Positions 25,369 through 35,823 of a DNA stretch of 64,000 nt are shown here, in pieces; within the stretch, counting starts at the first letter, position 1, and every line of letters starts with the position of its first letter. The notes below the pieces were generated by a model that saw nothing but the letters and a program-made list of their open reading frames with translations, ran no database searches and was not told the origin of the DNA. The translations under genes and the position numbers were made by a program. This DNA comes from Sialis fuliginosa (Eukaryota > Arthropoda > Insecta > Megaloptera > Sialidae), in the NCBI GenBank assembly GCA_961205875.1, contig OY540810.1, forward strand, positions 15,810,001-15,874,000, written 5' to 3'.

Positions 25369-25684
25369 AGGGAATGTCCATCAATTACGTAAGGGTGATT
25401 TTCGAAATTTCCCCCCTCCCGTTTCATTCCGTAAGGTTTTTTTTTTAAATATAATATGTACTGTAGTTGTACATTGATTAGAAGATAATAATTGACTCAA
25501 TACACGAAAATTTAATTACTACAGTTAAGACTGATTTCAAAACGTATTTTAAAATATTTAATTAGAAAAAAGTCTTACGTAAGTAACTCTTTCGACCCCC
25601 CCCCCTCCTTTCTCTATGTAAGGATACGTGAGGTTTGATGAACCTTCTACCCCTCCAAAGCCTTACGAACTAATGAACGCTCCG
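25369..25684. mobile_element. TIR element with GGGAATGTCCAT / CTTACG words
   Basis: GGGAATGTCCATCAATTACG with TAAGG at the left is mirrored imperfectly by CTTACGAACTAATGAACGCTCC at the right (described as a pattern). Inner C-rich tracts next to CCTTACG/CGTAAGG also mirror each other. Confidence 0.5.
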
Positions 25685-26547
25685 AAATTTAATTTTAAAA
25701 TAAATTATGCCCTTGATTATACAATAATATAGATTCATTTTTTATTTTTTTTCAGAAAAATACGAATATGGAAAAAAGAAATAGGCTAATTCATTCAAAT
25801 TAATATCAAATTTGCAGTAAATTTTTACTAAGTAATCCTTTTTTTTAACCGAGACTCTCGTCTCATCTAAATTAATGGCACTCTCGTTTCGAGACCGAGA
25901 AAAATTTCGTCTCGACGTACAGCTCTAAATTTTATAAATTATAAAAATGGTCATAATACAACGCGTTTGAAGCCGCGGGCAGGTCGCTATAAATTCTTAC
26001 ATAAGTCATACAAATGTCATTTTTACTATTATAATTTCAATATTTAGGACTTCAGTTGCGAATTTACTATAAAAAAATAGACCAAAAAAAAGTATTTTTA
26101 TCTTTATACGATTCGTACATGCATTATATTATATATTTTAATACAAAATTACAATGTAATTTATATATGTAAAATAGTTTCTTATGTCGCTTTTCGTGTT
26201 TTAGCCATATTAAGTTTTTTTTTGCTTATACGACTTTTTAAAAGTTCTCAACAACATCAATGTTTATTATGTAAATGTTGGTATTTGGTATTAGTAATTA
26301 CAAACAAATTCTAGAAAAGCATGCATATGCGTGGTGTATTAGCCGTTTGTAAGTTTAATAAGGGATTCGTTATTATGTCGTAAAAATGTTCCATGACAAG
26401 GCCGCCGGTTGTACTTATTTTTATATAGAAATATCCAAAAATATAATATGGTATTATGTAATATTTTGAACAAAAAATGAAAAGTTTGTACACCTCTCCC
26501 TTTTTAATTATGGAAATGATTTAACAAACTCAACAACAAAAGTATTA

Positions 26548-26852
26548 AGGTATTTCTCGGAAGAATACAAAAATTCAAAAGTACGTCCGAATTTTGATTT
26601 CATTCTCCATCTGAGAGTAAATATATCGTCAAAATAAAATCAATAAATTTTAGCATTGTGAGCGCAATTTTCCAAAACTCGCAACGTCAAAATTGACTTT
26701 ATTTTGGTGATATCTTTGCTTTTGAATCTTATAATCTTTTTTTAGTTATTTGCAAAATTGGGCTAGTTCTTGATTTTTTTTCTGAGAAATTTCATGAAAT
26801 GCGCGATATTTCTCTATGTCTAACCTTGTTGCTCACCAAAAAATACCTTAAA
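26548..26852. repeat. Possible TIR/foldback element
   Basis: TTAAGGTATTT at the left and AAATACCTTAA at the right mirror each other, with an inner pair CGTCAAAATAAAATCA/TGACTTTATTTTGGTG. Moderate evidence only. Confidence 0.4.
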
Positions 26853-26984
26853 TTGCTTAATAAATGATCGTATCCTATATACATCCACTTATACATATGT
26901 ATAATAGGTTCATTTTTAACATAAGGATTATCTCTGGAGTAATCGGTGGCATGCATATGAATTTTCAAAAAATATACAGGAAGT

Positions 26985-27502
26985 CCACGGAAAGGTGTTG
27001 AAACTAATTAGCTGTCATTTTCAAACGAATGCTGTTGAAAAGAGGAAAGTCTGGAGTTTTTAATGGGTATAGATAAAATTTAATAAAATGTTTGTGCATC
27101 AATTAATTTTATTGGTCAAAAATATGGTAAAATTATCGATAATTCTGTTAAAAAGAACATAAAAAATTATAAATACGGATTTGTTGGCTAAAATGGAGTG
27201 AAGTAATAATGAGTTATAATCTTTTTAGTATAATTTCACTCTTAACTTTGTGTTTTCCGTATTAAATACGAAACCCCTTTACAAGAATTGCCATACATTT
27301 TTCCTCTAGGAAAGAAGCACTTTTCGAGAGTAAAAGTCAGATTATTCATTTTAACGCTCACGTAAATTCGGGTTATGGCAAATGCTTCTACCATAGCCCG
27401 AATAAAATTGCAGACTCTCCTCTTTCAACACAATTTTCGTTTTTTTCAATAACTGCATCCATTTGAAAATGACAGCTGATTAGTTTCAACACCTTCCCGT
27501 GA
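26985..27502. mobile_element. Foldback just upstream of the first CAP promoter
   Basis: The left arm GGTGTTGAAACTAATTAGCT plus GTCATTTTCAAA is mirrored at 27460-27497. Deeper blocks (GAAAGAGGA, AGACTCTCCTC-type) continue the pairing. A small inner hairpin ATTCGGGTTATGG/CCATAGCCCGAAT lies at 27367-27402. The element ends about 145 bases before the TATA box. Confidence 0.75.
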
Positions 27503-27647
27503 AATATTCTATAGATAAAAACAATATAATTCGTTGATTAAATTTTTGTCTCCATCCGGTGTATCTATTTTTATAATTCAATTAAATATTATATACATTG
27601 ATAACATTGTTGTTCTAATCTACTGCCATTATCTCATTATCAGTGGA

Positions 27648-27655
27648 TATAAATA
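27648..27655 (+). promoter_or_regulatory. TATA box of first CAP gene
   Basis: TATAAATA lies 59 bases before the start codon. Start-site candidates are TCAATA around 27675 and an arthropod initiator-like TCAGTT at 27689-27694; the first fits the usual ~30-base spacing better. The 5' leader would be about 15-35 bases, with no room for a leader intron. Confidence 0.6.
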
Positions 27656-27706
27656 CTAGCAATAAACCATCATCAATATTCAACTGCCTCAGTTTAACGT
27701 AGAAAA

Positions 27707-28420
27707 ATGGCATTCAATCGAGCATTGTTATTCGCTGTCCTCCTAACCATCATTGGTTTGGTAACATCAGTCGACTATTGCAAGCTCTGCAATGGACAGC
27801 ATACGATGTGCCAACGTCCAGGATGTCCTCTAAACGGTGCATGTGCAAGCTATCAACAAATTCCATTCACTGCTTCGGACAAACAAGTCCTCGTAGACAT
27901 GCACAACGAACTCCGCAACAAAGTAGCAAGAGGTCAGCAATCTCCCCAACCTTCAGCATCAAACATGGGCCAGATGAGTTGGGATGACGAAATTGCCCAA
28001 ATCGCACAATGTTGGGCTAATTCTTGTACATTTGGCCACGACACATGCAGAGACATTGAACAGTATTACGTCGGACAAAACGTTGCGATGAGGGGAAGCT
28101 CAGATCCAAATTACGTGAAATCGCAACAAGCTTTGAAAGATAGTATGCAGGCTTGGTACGATGAAGTCAATTCGTTCCCAGTTTCAGAAGTTTCGAGTTA
28201 CAAAGGAAGTTCTGGCCATTACTCGCAAATGGTATGGGCTAAGAGTAACAAGCTTGGGTGTGGTAGGGTGTTTTACAAGAATGGTGGAATGTTAGCTGTA
28301 CATTTGGTTTGCAACTATGGACCTGGTGGGAACTATTTGAATTCAGCTGTATATAACATAGGGTCACCTTGTTCACAGTGTTCACAATGTAGCAGCAAGT
28401 ATCCGGGACTCTGCATTTAA
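27707..28420 (+). CDS. Secreted CAP-domain protein, venom allergen 5-like (copy 1)
   Basis: An intact 237-residue, single-exon gene; A at -3 and G at +4 support the ATG. Residues 1-21 form a hydrophobic signal peptide, so the protein is secreted. A Cys-rich segment (C25, C28, C35, C40, C46) of the antigen-5 type follows. The CAP domain then shows HNELRN (66-71), SWDDEIA (91-97), GHDTCRD (110-116), GQNVA (123-127), GHYSQMVW (170-177) and CNYGPGGNY (202-210). His66, Glu95 and His171 match the family's cavity residues; the GQN motif has Gln where many CAP proteins have Glu. A C-terminal tail with four Cys (222-236) ends the protein. Fourteen Cys in total suggest seven disulfides. GC content is visibly above the flanks. 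Antigen 5 proteins occur in venoms and saliva but also in ordinary tissues, so venom use cannot be inferred. The paralogue lies 5.5 kb downstream on the same strand. Confidence 0.96.
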   Translation: MAFNRALLFAVLLTIIGLVTSVDYCKLCNGQHTMCQRPGCPLNGACASYQQIPFTASDKQVLVDMHNELRNKVARGQQSPQPSASNMGQMSWDDEIAQIAQCWANSCTFGHDTCRDIEQYYVGQNVAMRGSSDPNYVKSQQALKDSMQAWYDEVNSFPVSEVSSYKGSSGHYSQMVWAKSNKLGCGRVFYKNGGMLAVHLVCNYGPGGNYLNSAVYNIGSPCSQCSQCSSKYPGLCI

Positions 28421-28508
28421 AAAAATCATTTATTACCCATTTAATAATAATATTATGATATATATGTACCAGTACCTATATACATAATTATATGTAAAAT
28501 TTAATATA

Positions 28509-28514
28509 AATAAA
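28509..28514 (+). promoter_or_regulatory. Poly(A) signal of first CAP gene
   Basis: AATAAA 88 bases after the TAA stop is the first canonical hexamer downstream and predicts a short 3' UTR. The region is AT-rich, so chance hexamers are common. Confidence 0.5.
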
Positions 28515-29028
28515 ATATATTGTACTAATTAATAAAATAATACTAAAATTTAATAATCATAATTTTTAGGGTGTATACATATAATAGAAAAAATTACCAA
28601 CAAAATTATATAAAAATTATTTGATTTTCAATAAATAATTTAAAACAGCAAGCGAATGTTATTATGATGCTGACTTATTAAGGAAAAATAAATTAAAGAA
28701 AAGATAAATTCAAAAGAAAATTAAAAAATTACGTACTTTTATTTCTGTTGTCATTTAGAATTAATTTGCGTAAAACGTACTTATTTTATTATAAAAAGAA
28801 ATTTACTTCTTTGTCTTTCAAATGCAATTACACAGCATCTACGTGTACATGTGCAACCATGTATTAAATGACTTTTTCATCTGAAAATACGTCTAATTAA
28901 AATTTACGAAAATAAGTTCATCTTAATTCCAAATAAAGAATAATACGTACATCTATGGTTGGATTATTTTAATATTTTCTAAAATACAAAAACCTTTTTT
29001 GATGATATAATATTAAGTATTACTTTTT
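28515..29028. other. AT-rich intergenic DNA downstream of first CAP gene
   Basis: No gene or repeat recognised. Confidence 0.5.
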
Positions 29029-29402
29029 ACCCGCGGCTTTGGCCGATTTCCATTTTTTTTAATGTTGAAAAATTAGAATTTCCTATTTTCCAGCAGTTAA
29101 AAAATGGATAAAATTAACCAATACTGCACCGATTAAAAAAAATACAGTTTCTGTTAGCGTTTAAATAATTCACCAACTTCGTCCGAGACAAAACCTTTAA
29201 TTTCTAAGAAAATGCATAAAATGTGTCGAAAATTCTGGTTTTCGTGCAAATATTGTAATAACTTGAGAACAACCAATTTTAATCAGACTTTGGCTAAAAC
29301 CTACATACGAAAGAAAACCGAATTAAAATTAGATCAGTGGTTATAGAGTTATAATCAGACAAACAGATAGACGTTACGTTTTACAAATCTAGATATTAGT
29401 TT
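29029..29402 (+). repeat. Retroposon-like element
   Basis: It starts at a CCCGCGGCTTTGGCCG-like head and ends with CAGACAAACAGATAGACGTT and TCTAGATATTAGT. It shares its middle with the inverted fragment at 8400-8590. Confidence 0.5.
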
Positions 29403-30179
29403 ACAAACTAGTCAAAATAATTATGATTTGAACTATTAAACATCTCCCAGCTGCTGTTCTAATCCGATTAAATTACTTTATCATTTATATGTATGTAAAT
29501 ATGTAGTACTTGATCAAATTATACAACTACACAAAAATTATAATCCATTTTTTGTTAAGCTAAATCAATGTTTCTTACGTTGCCAATTAAAATTAAGAGA
29601 CATACATATAGTATTCTGATTAAGAATCAATATGTTTTTTTTAAACAACTGTGCATTTATTTAAACTACTGAACGATAGTATATAATATTATATGGTATA
29701 TAGTTTTACTGCTAAAACTAACAAATTTAAGTAGAAATTTTTTTTTTTTAATTCACATATTATTTTTCTAGATACATTCCGGTAATATTATATTTAGATT
29801 CTCTGATAAAAATTATTTATATTTATTCCAATTTAAGCAATTATGACAATAAACAACGAATAGCAATAAGTAGTTTATGTATATACAATTTAATAGCAGT
29901 TATAATTCAAGGGGGGGTGGGACGGTTATGATTATAAAAAACTCTCCGAGAGACAAAAGTGGCGTCGACCGGACAGAGCCGTTGCCACTCACAGTCGCTT
30001 TTGTATCACATCAGGCTTTTCCTTTTATTTGTGTTTGTGTCAGAAAACTCGACGCCTCTAACGCGATTACAACTACTCGCTCTATTTACCGAGTACCCGT
30101 TATTATTATATCATTTATTGAATCACTAGGGGTAGTATAGTATATATGTTATAATATAATAGTAGTGACGTTAAATATA

Positions 30180-30413
30180 AATAAAAACAAACTTGTTTGT
30201 CTAAACGTCAAAATTTATTTAAGAAAAGGTAGTCGCAAGCTTTCGATTCACAGAATCATCGTCAGGCTATTAATGAATATTATTGAGATAACGACATCGT
30301 TCTCAAATTTAAATCTTTATTAATAGCCAGACGATGATTCTGTGAATCGAAAGCTTGCGATTACCTTTTCTTAAATAAATTTTGACGTTTCGACAAACAA
30401 GTTTGTTTTTATT
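30180..30413. repeat. Near-perfect palindrome, about 93-bp arms
   Basis: The arms 30180-30272 and 30320-30413 are inverted copies with about three mismatches, around a 47-base spacer. Each arm carries CGATGATTCTGTGAATCGAAAG. On the minus strand the left arm reads CTGACGA, a 5-bp stem GATTC/GAATC, then GAAA. The right arm has CAGACGA instead, a change in the core word. Confidence 0.85.
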
Positions 30414-30468
30414 TGTATATATGTTATATATAGTCTGCCAAAATATTAAGTATTTTTGTGTGCCACTC

Positions 30469-30900
30469 TGTTATGGATGAATGTGTTAATGATTGTAGAT
30501 GTTGTATTTTTTAAAGATTATTTATTATTATCACTTATTACAATAACTAGATATATTGTTTAACTTAACATAATGTAAATTAATGAAAACTAGCGATAAT
30601 TGTTTCTCCCAAGCGTTGAGAAACTCATCGTTACACTATAGAACGTGTAATAGTTGTTTTCTATATAGCAACGAGAAAGCTAATGGCGTCTCTGAGATAC
30701 ACGACGCTTAGCAGCGGTGGCGCTGCGTACTAGCGACGATCGGGAAACGTGGCGCGCACTTTGAATAATAAATATTACTTTAATCTCGAACACACTCTCT
30801 GTATACTAAAACAATAATCGACCACTTAAATTTTAGTGTAAGAAATACGGCATTATATTCAAATAATTAACTGGACGAGTGATTGGGGCAGTCCAGTGGA
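30469..30900 (+). mobile_element. Possible solo LTR
   Basis: It begins near TGTTATGGATGAATG. A GC-richer block at 30690-30755 (GGTGGCGCTGCGTACTAGCG) is followed by AATAATAAATATT and then TTTAATCTCGAACACACTC, resembling the R/U5 part of insect LTRs. The ends and target duplication are not defined, and no internal region follows. Confidence 0.3.
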
Positions 30901-31597
30901 GATTAGCCCAATAATGATTCTTAGTTATTAAAGATAATATTCTAAAATTCATATATAATATATATTCTATAAATTTATTTGTTGTTTGACAGCACCTATT
31001 GACTTACGTCAAGTTAAGTTTTCCTTCTTTTCGGTTCTTCTTTGGTGGTACGGATTATATATGTATAAGATATAAACAAGTCTAAAATAACTAAAAACAA
31101 TTGTGTGACTCCCGAAATACAATATAAGGAATTATTTCTATGCCGAAACGGAAAAAGATCTTAAGTTTATTGTATGTTCTTTTCAGGGGAGCAATTTTTA
31201 ACTTTTAAGCAACATACCACATCAATGAATTAGCTATTTTGCATATTGGTGAAAATTTTCTATACTTCAAGATTTTCGTAACGGGAGTCAAAATAATTTT
31301 AAGGATATGATATTCCAACAAAAATTAAACAGCTAAACCCTATTAGTCGATCGAAGATGTTTTAACATTTGAGCACAGAATTAGTGGCATTTCGATCAAA
31401 TTATTTGACAAACTTAACAAAAAATATAAAGTTTTTTTCAGAATAAGCTAACAGCTGTTTACTCCTATCTACCTATTTTTTTATTGCAACAAACATTTTT
31501 CTCTATTTCCAGTCACGAATGGTCAATTAAAATCTTGAAAATTCATTTAAAATAGCGGATATTCAACACATGATTTAAACTCCAATCACTGGTTTTC

Positions 31598-31598
31598 A

Positions 31599-31653
<55 letters not shown>
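31598..31653 (+). repeat. (AAAG)14 microsatellite
   Basis: Fourteen uninterrupted tetranucleotide units, likely variable between individuals. Confidence 0.95.
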
Positions 31654-31654
<1 letters not shown>

Positions 31655-32699
31655 CCAACTCCATCCACAAGGTAAGTAGTAGTAAAACAATACTTTTAAA
31701 AGCCTTGGGTAGTTATTTCAAGTTTCCTATATCATTGTGTATAAAGCGTACTCTCTCTACCAAGACATCTGAATTTTTACAATGTTCTAAAGTTAGAACT
31801 ATTTACTAATCCTTCATTATTTTTTCCTCAGTGCAATCCAGCATATATAGTCGAAATAAACAAAGTCTAGGTTATTTATAGCTAGTCCTAGATGTACTTA
31901 ATGTCTGTTATATACTATACATCTTATACATTTATAAGTACACACACATTTATACAAGAAGAGAAAAAACAACAACGGAGACAATTACTACTTCAACAAA
32001 CAAACAAAAAATGAAAGTAGTTCTATTTCTTACTCTTAACTCTCCACTTTCAGCATCTTTTCCTAGAAGCTAAGTGACCGTTTTAGTAAACAGTTGTAGT
32101 TATGAAAATAGCTTTTGTCTCGAGCACATAAATAAAAAATATATTAAAAGGTCCATTGCCATCCAAATGAAAAACACAAACGGTTAAGTACGATTTTCTA
32201 AATGTGTATAGAAGGAGCAATATTACGTATTTTCATAAAAATACAATACATGTACCACTGTAATGGCAATGCATAAAACATTCGACTAGAACAGCGATTT
32301 TTAATTGAAATATTACAATCCGAAGCACAATGGAATAAATATTACTATTCAATATAATAACATTAATAACGCTTTTCTATTTATATTATTTATATTATTC
32401 ATCTATAGTTACATATATTGTATTTATAGGTATAATAAAAAAAATTATCAAGTGCGAGTCGAGCCTCGCGAACTTCTGTCCCGTACCTTATAGTTTTTCA
32501 ATTTATTCAATTATTTTATTTTGAATTGCACTAGTAATTACACTAGAAACCACAAACTTTACATATTTTAAAATTTTGCAAGGTTAAAAACCAAGTTGTA
32601 TTGATAATTTTGTTTTGATATTACTATTACTTTCGGAAATATTGACAAGGTATTTTTTTTTTTTAATTAATTTGTCCCAAAAAATGTACATTTTACATT
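31654..32699. other. AT-rich intergenic DNA between the CAP genes
   Basis: No gene. AAGTGCGAGTCGAGCCTCGCGAAC near 32450 (a pattern of repeated insect origin) ends a short repeat remnant. Confidence 0.4.
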
Positions 32700-32792
32700 T
32701 ATAATTCAGATCAAAAGGTTCAGTAGTTAGAAGGCTGTGACTGGCAGACAGACACAATGCTCCTTTTTCCGATTTCGGTACGAAACACTAAA
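32700..32792 (+). repeat. Retroposon-like tail
   Basis: TCAGTAGTTAGAAGGCTGTG, GGCAGACAGACACA and TTTCGGTACGAAACACTAAA match, in inverse orientation, the region 58690-58780. Confidence 0.6.
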
Positions 32793-33195
32793 TGACACTG
32801 AAGTTAGCGGCCAGACCTCAGTAATCACTATATAGAATTAAGCGATTAAAATAATTGTGAAAATCATTACTCTGTATTTTTTAAATTTTTTTTGTCTTGA
32901 TAAAATTAATTTTCACGTGATTTACAATTAATTTAGCCATGTCAAATATCAGGATAAAGAATTTCACGACTTTTTAAATCATTTTAAACATCAAATCTGA
33001 CATATTTGACAATTAAATGGACTGTTACCGGCGGTAGTATTTTTTTGGAATTTTTATTTCTTTTGTAAGTTATTACAACTGTAAATACCTACATTTTGAT
33101 ACACATAAAAAGTAGGAGTAATGATTTTTACAATTGTTTTAACCACTTAATTCTAGATAGTGACTACTGAGGTCTGGCCGCTAGCTTCAGTGTCA
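32793..33195. mobile_element. Long-TIR element (Mutator-like?), 403 bp
   Basis: Arms of about 100 bases (32793-32890, 33098-33195) mirror each other from TGACACTGAAG inward, sharing AGCGGCCAGACCTCAGTA and TAGAATTAAG. AAACACTAAA precedes the left end directly and follows the right end after a few extra bases, suggesting a roughly 10-bp duplication. Long arms plus a 9-11-bp duplication is the Mutator pattern. No coding capacity. Confidence 0.7.
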
Positions 33196-33852
33196 AAAGT
33201 CAAAACACTAAAAATATTTACCAATATGAGAAATTTAAATTGTTAAAATTAATGTCGTGCAATTAATGAAATATTCCAAAATATGTTATTTTAATTGCAA
33301 AGCCATGTTTAATAACATATTATTATAAAATACAATTTGATAATGGCAATATATTCCATCTACATAATATGTTATAAATAAATAATTCATTATTAGTTTG
33401 ATAGTAGAAGTAGAGCAAAAAATTGTATCTAACGATTATTTATATTAATGGCTATTTATTCAACTATCCATATCAATACAAAATATTTCCACTACACTCA
33501 ATTCTTTGAAAGACAAAAATAAGTAGATGTGTCATAAGTACAATAAACAAAAAATGACTGATTTCACGGAAAAAATATTTAAGTCGTGTATAATTAATGA
33601 AAAATATAAGCTACGAGTATAATTAATTACATTTAAATACAGGTATTAACTCGATAATAAAGGTACTAGGCATACCCTATGTCACTAATTTGTGATTTAT
33701 TATTATTTTGATAATAAAAGTAGCGCATCCGATATTATCTGCCAATTATGTATATAAATACATAACTATTTAATCAATTAAAAAATAGGAAGAAAAAAAC
33801 AGTATAATTTTTTTCAGCAGTTTTTGCAATCATTTTGTCTAATTACCCTCAC

Positions 33853-33860
33853 TATATAAA
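33853..33860 (+). promoter_or_regulatory. TATA box of second CAP gene
   Basis: TATATAAA lies 44 bases before the ATG, so transcription probably starts near 33880-33890 with a very short leader. Apart from the TATA box, the upstream sequence does not resemble that of the first CAP gene. Confidence 0.55.
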
Positions 33861-33896
33861 TATAGACAAGTTTCCAGCATAAATTAAGTGTACAAA

Positions 33897-34610
33897 ATGG
33901 CATCCAACTATGTACTATCATTCACTGTCCTCCTAACCATCATTGGTTTGGTAACATCAGTCAACTACTGCAAGCTCTGCAATGGAAAGCATACGATATG
34001 CCAACGTCCAGGATGTCCTCTAAGCGGTGCATGTGCAAGTTACCAACAAGTTCCGTTATCCGCATCAGATAGGCAAGTCCTAGTGAACATGCACAACGAA
34101 CTCCGCAACAAAGTAGCAAAAGGTCAGCAATCTCCCCAACCTTCAGCATCAAATATGGGCCAGATGACTTGGGATAATGAACTTGCCCAAATCGCACAAT
34201 GCTGGGCCAACGCATGCCAATCAGGGCACGATTCGTGCAGGGATACCGAACAGTTTTACGTCGGACAAAATGTGGCGATGAGGGGAAACTCTGATGTGAA
34301 TTACGTGAAATCGCAGCAAGCGTTGAAAGACAGCATGCAGGCTTGGTATAATGAGGTAAATTCGTTCCCGGTTTCGGAAGTTGCAAGTTACAAAGGAAGC
34401 GCTGGACATTACTCGCAAATGGTTTGGGCTAAGAGTAAGAAACTTGGGTGTGGTAGGGTGTTCTATAAAAATGGTCGTTTGGTATCTATGAGGCTAGTTT
34501 GCAATTATGGGCCTGGTGGGAACTATCTTAACACTCCTGTATATAATAGAGGATCACCTTGTTCACAATGTACACGCTGCAGCAGCAATTATTCTGGGCT
34601 CTGTGTTTAG
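33897..34610 (+). CDS. Secreted CAP-domain protein, venom allergen 5-like (copy 2)
   Basis: This intact single-exon paralogue of the gene at 27707 also has 237 residues and aligns without gaps; a hand count gives 44 differences (about 81% identity). I start at ATG 33897; an in-frame GTG three codons upstream has no support. The signal peptide (1-21), HNELRN (66-71), Glu95, GQNVA (123-127), GHYSQMVW (170-177), CNYGPGGNY (202-210) and all 14 Cys are kept. Substitutions cluster at residues 3-10, 52-64, 106-120 and 194-199. The last cluster lies just before the CNYGPGGNY strand and gains Arg (G194R, H199R). Three in-frame Cys-spaced turns in the tail (222-236) match copy 1. Keeping every Cys argues that the protein is under constraint and not a pseudogene. 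Function beyond being a secreted CAP protein is unknown; the family includes lipid-binding members and allergens. Confidence 0.96.
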   Translation: MASNYVLSFTVLLTIIGLVTSVNYCKLCNGKHTICQRPGCPLSGACASYQQVPLSASDRQVLVNMHNELRNKVAKGQQSPQPSASNMGQMTWDNELAQIAQCWANACQSGHDSCRDTEQFYVGQNVAMRGNSDVNYVKSQQALKDSMQAWYNEVNSFPVSEVASYKGSAGHYSQMVWAKSKKLGCGRVFYKNGRLVSMRLVCNYGPGGNYLNTPVYNRGSPCSQCTRCSSNYSGLCV

Positions 34611-34696
34611 GTATTATAACCATTTAGTATCTTTTAATATATGTATGTTCAGATTTTTATATATACATACATAAAAATCATTGTAATTGACTAAAA

Positions 34697-34706
34697 AATA
34701 AATAAA
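34697..34706 (+). promoter_or_regulatory. Poly(A) signals of second CAP gene
   Basis: Two overlapping AATAAA hexamers begin 87 bases after the TAG stop, close to the spacing in the first gene. Confidence 0.5.
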
Positions 34707-35815
34707 TATAAATTATAAATTATTATCTTGTATTTTTTTTCGTCCAATATATCTGCGATTTAAAAATTTTAACTTTTCACGTCATTTTCTCATTCAAAAA
34801 ACATACTTTAACGAAATCGAAACAAAAAAAATTTCATGCACCAAATTTCAGTTTTTCGTAGATATATCACCTCAAATATATGAAAATCAATATTTTTCAT
34901 TTAAATGACACGCTTTGATGACTCCAATCCGATGCATAAAAACCTAGATTATCTCAAAAAGTACAAGTCCTACAAAAAAATTGGCAAGCAAATCCAGTCG
35001 ATTTAGAACATCCTGTGTACTAAACCCTAACCATTAATAAATGTTCATCAAATTAATTTAAAAACTGTTTTAAATACAAACAAAGTAATGTATTCAATGC
35101 ATTCCATTAAGTATTTAAATATTTATAATTCCACGTAACATATTATTATGTATAATAATTAATACATATTATTATGTATCATCTATATATCATACCTGTC
35201 TATTTATACATACATATATCAATGTTCACACGCTATCATGAATTTTGTTATAGCAGTTGCAATTATTTTAATTTACAAATACATATATACTATGTTCGTC
35301 GAGCGCATATACATATATTATAAGCTGACAAAAAGTGCAGCTAGCAATATGAATTACCTGTGCTTGCATATATGCAATACTGGCTAGGTATTTCGCAAAA
35401 TTTATACACGTAAATTTGAAATGAAAAATTTACATTTCGGTGAACTTAAATTGAAAGTTAATCCGACTAAACGGATCATATTAAAAGTTTGCCGTATTTT
35501 ATAACTTGCCCGATAGTTGTATAGGAAAAACTCTTCAAGTTTTTAAATCAAACATTTTCTTTATGAGATTTTCTTTATTGCTAAATACTCTTTTAGTATC
35601 AGGCAGATATTCTTTGGAGTTGAGATTAAAATACATGCATATTATATATATTATCTTATTTCTATTTTTTTTATCTTCTATTCAGGCCCGGATACAAATT
35701 CAAATGCCTGGTGGGCCGACAAAAATATAAAATACATATTTAAAATATTTTGTCAATTAAGCAGTGTTGAATCAAGGGTACAACTGGGCGCGGGCCGTTA
35801 ATTTTTCGGATCACG
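34707..35815. other. AT-rich intergenic DNA downstream of second CAP gene
   Basis: No gene is supportable. ACATATTATTATGTAT occurs twice near 35138-35180. CAGGCCCGGATAC near 35685 resembles a hAT end, but no partner was found. Confidence 0.4.
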
Positions 35816-35823
35816 GCCGTGAC

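Noticed and set aside
27778..27987. 69-codon frame inside the first CAP gene
   Set aside because: An overlapping alternate frame with no motif; the CAP frame explains the sequence.
33888..33896. In-frame GTG upstream of the second CAP gene as start
   Set aside because: The ATG at 33897 gives the same length and N-terminus pattern as the paralogue; GTG starts are rare in nuclear genes.
33961..34386. 141-codon frame antisense to the second CAP gene
   Set aside because: It is the shadow of a conserved coding region; the sense frame carries all the family motifs.
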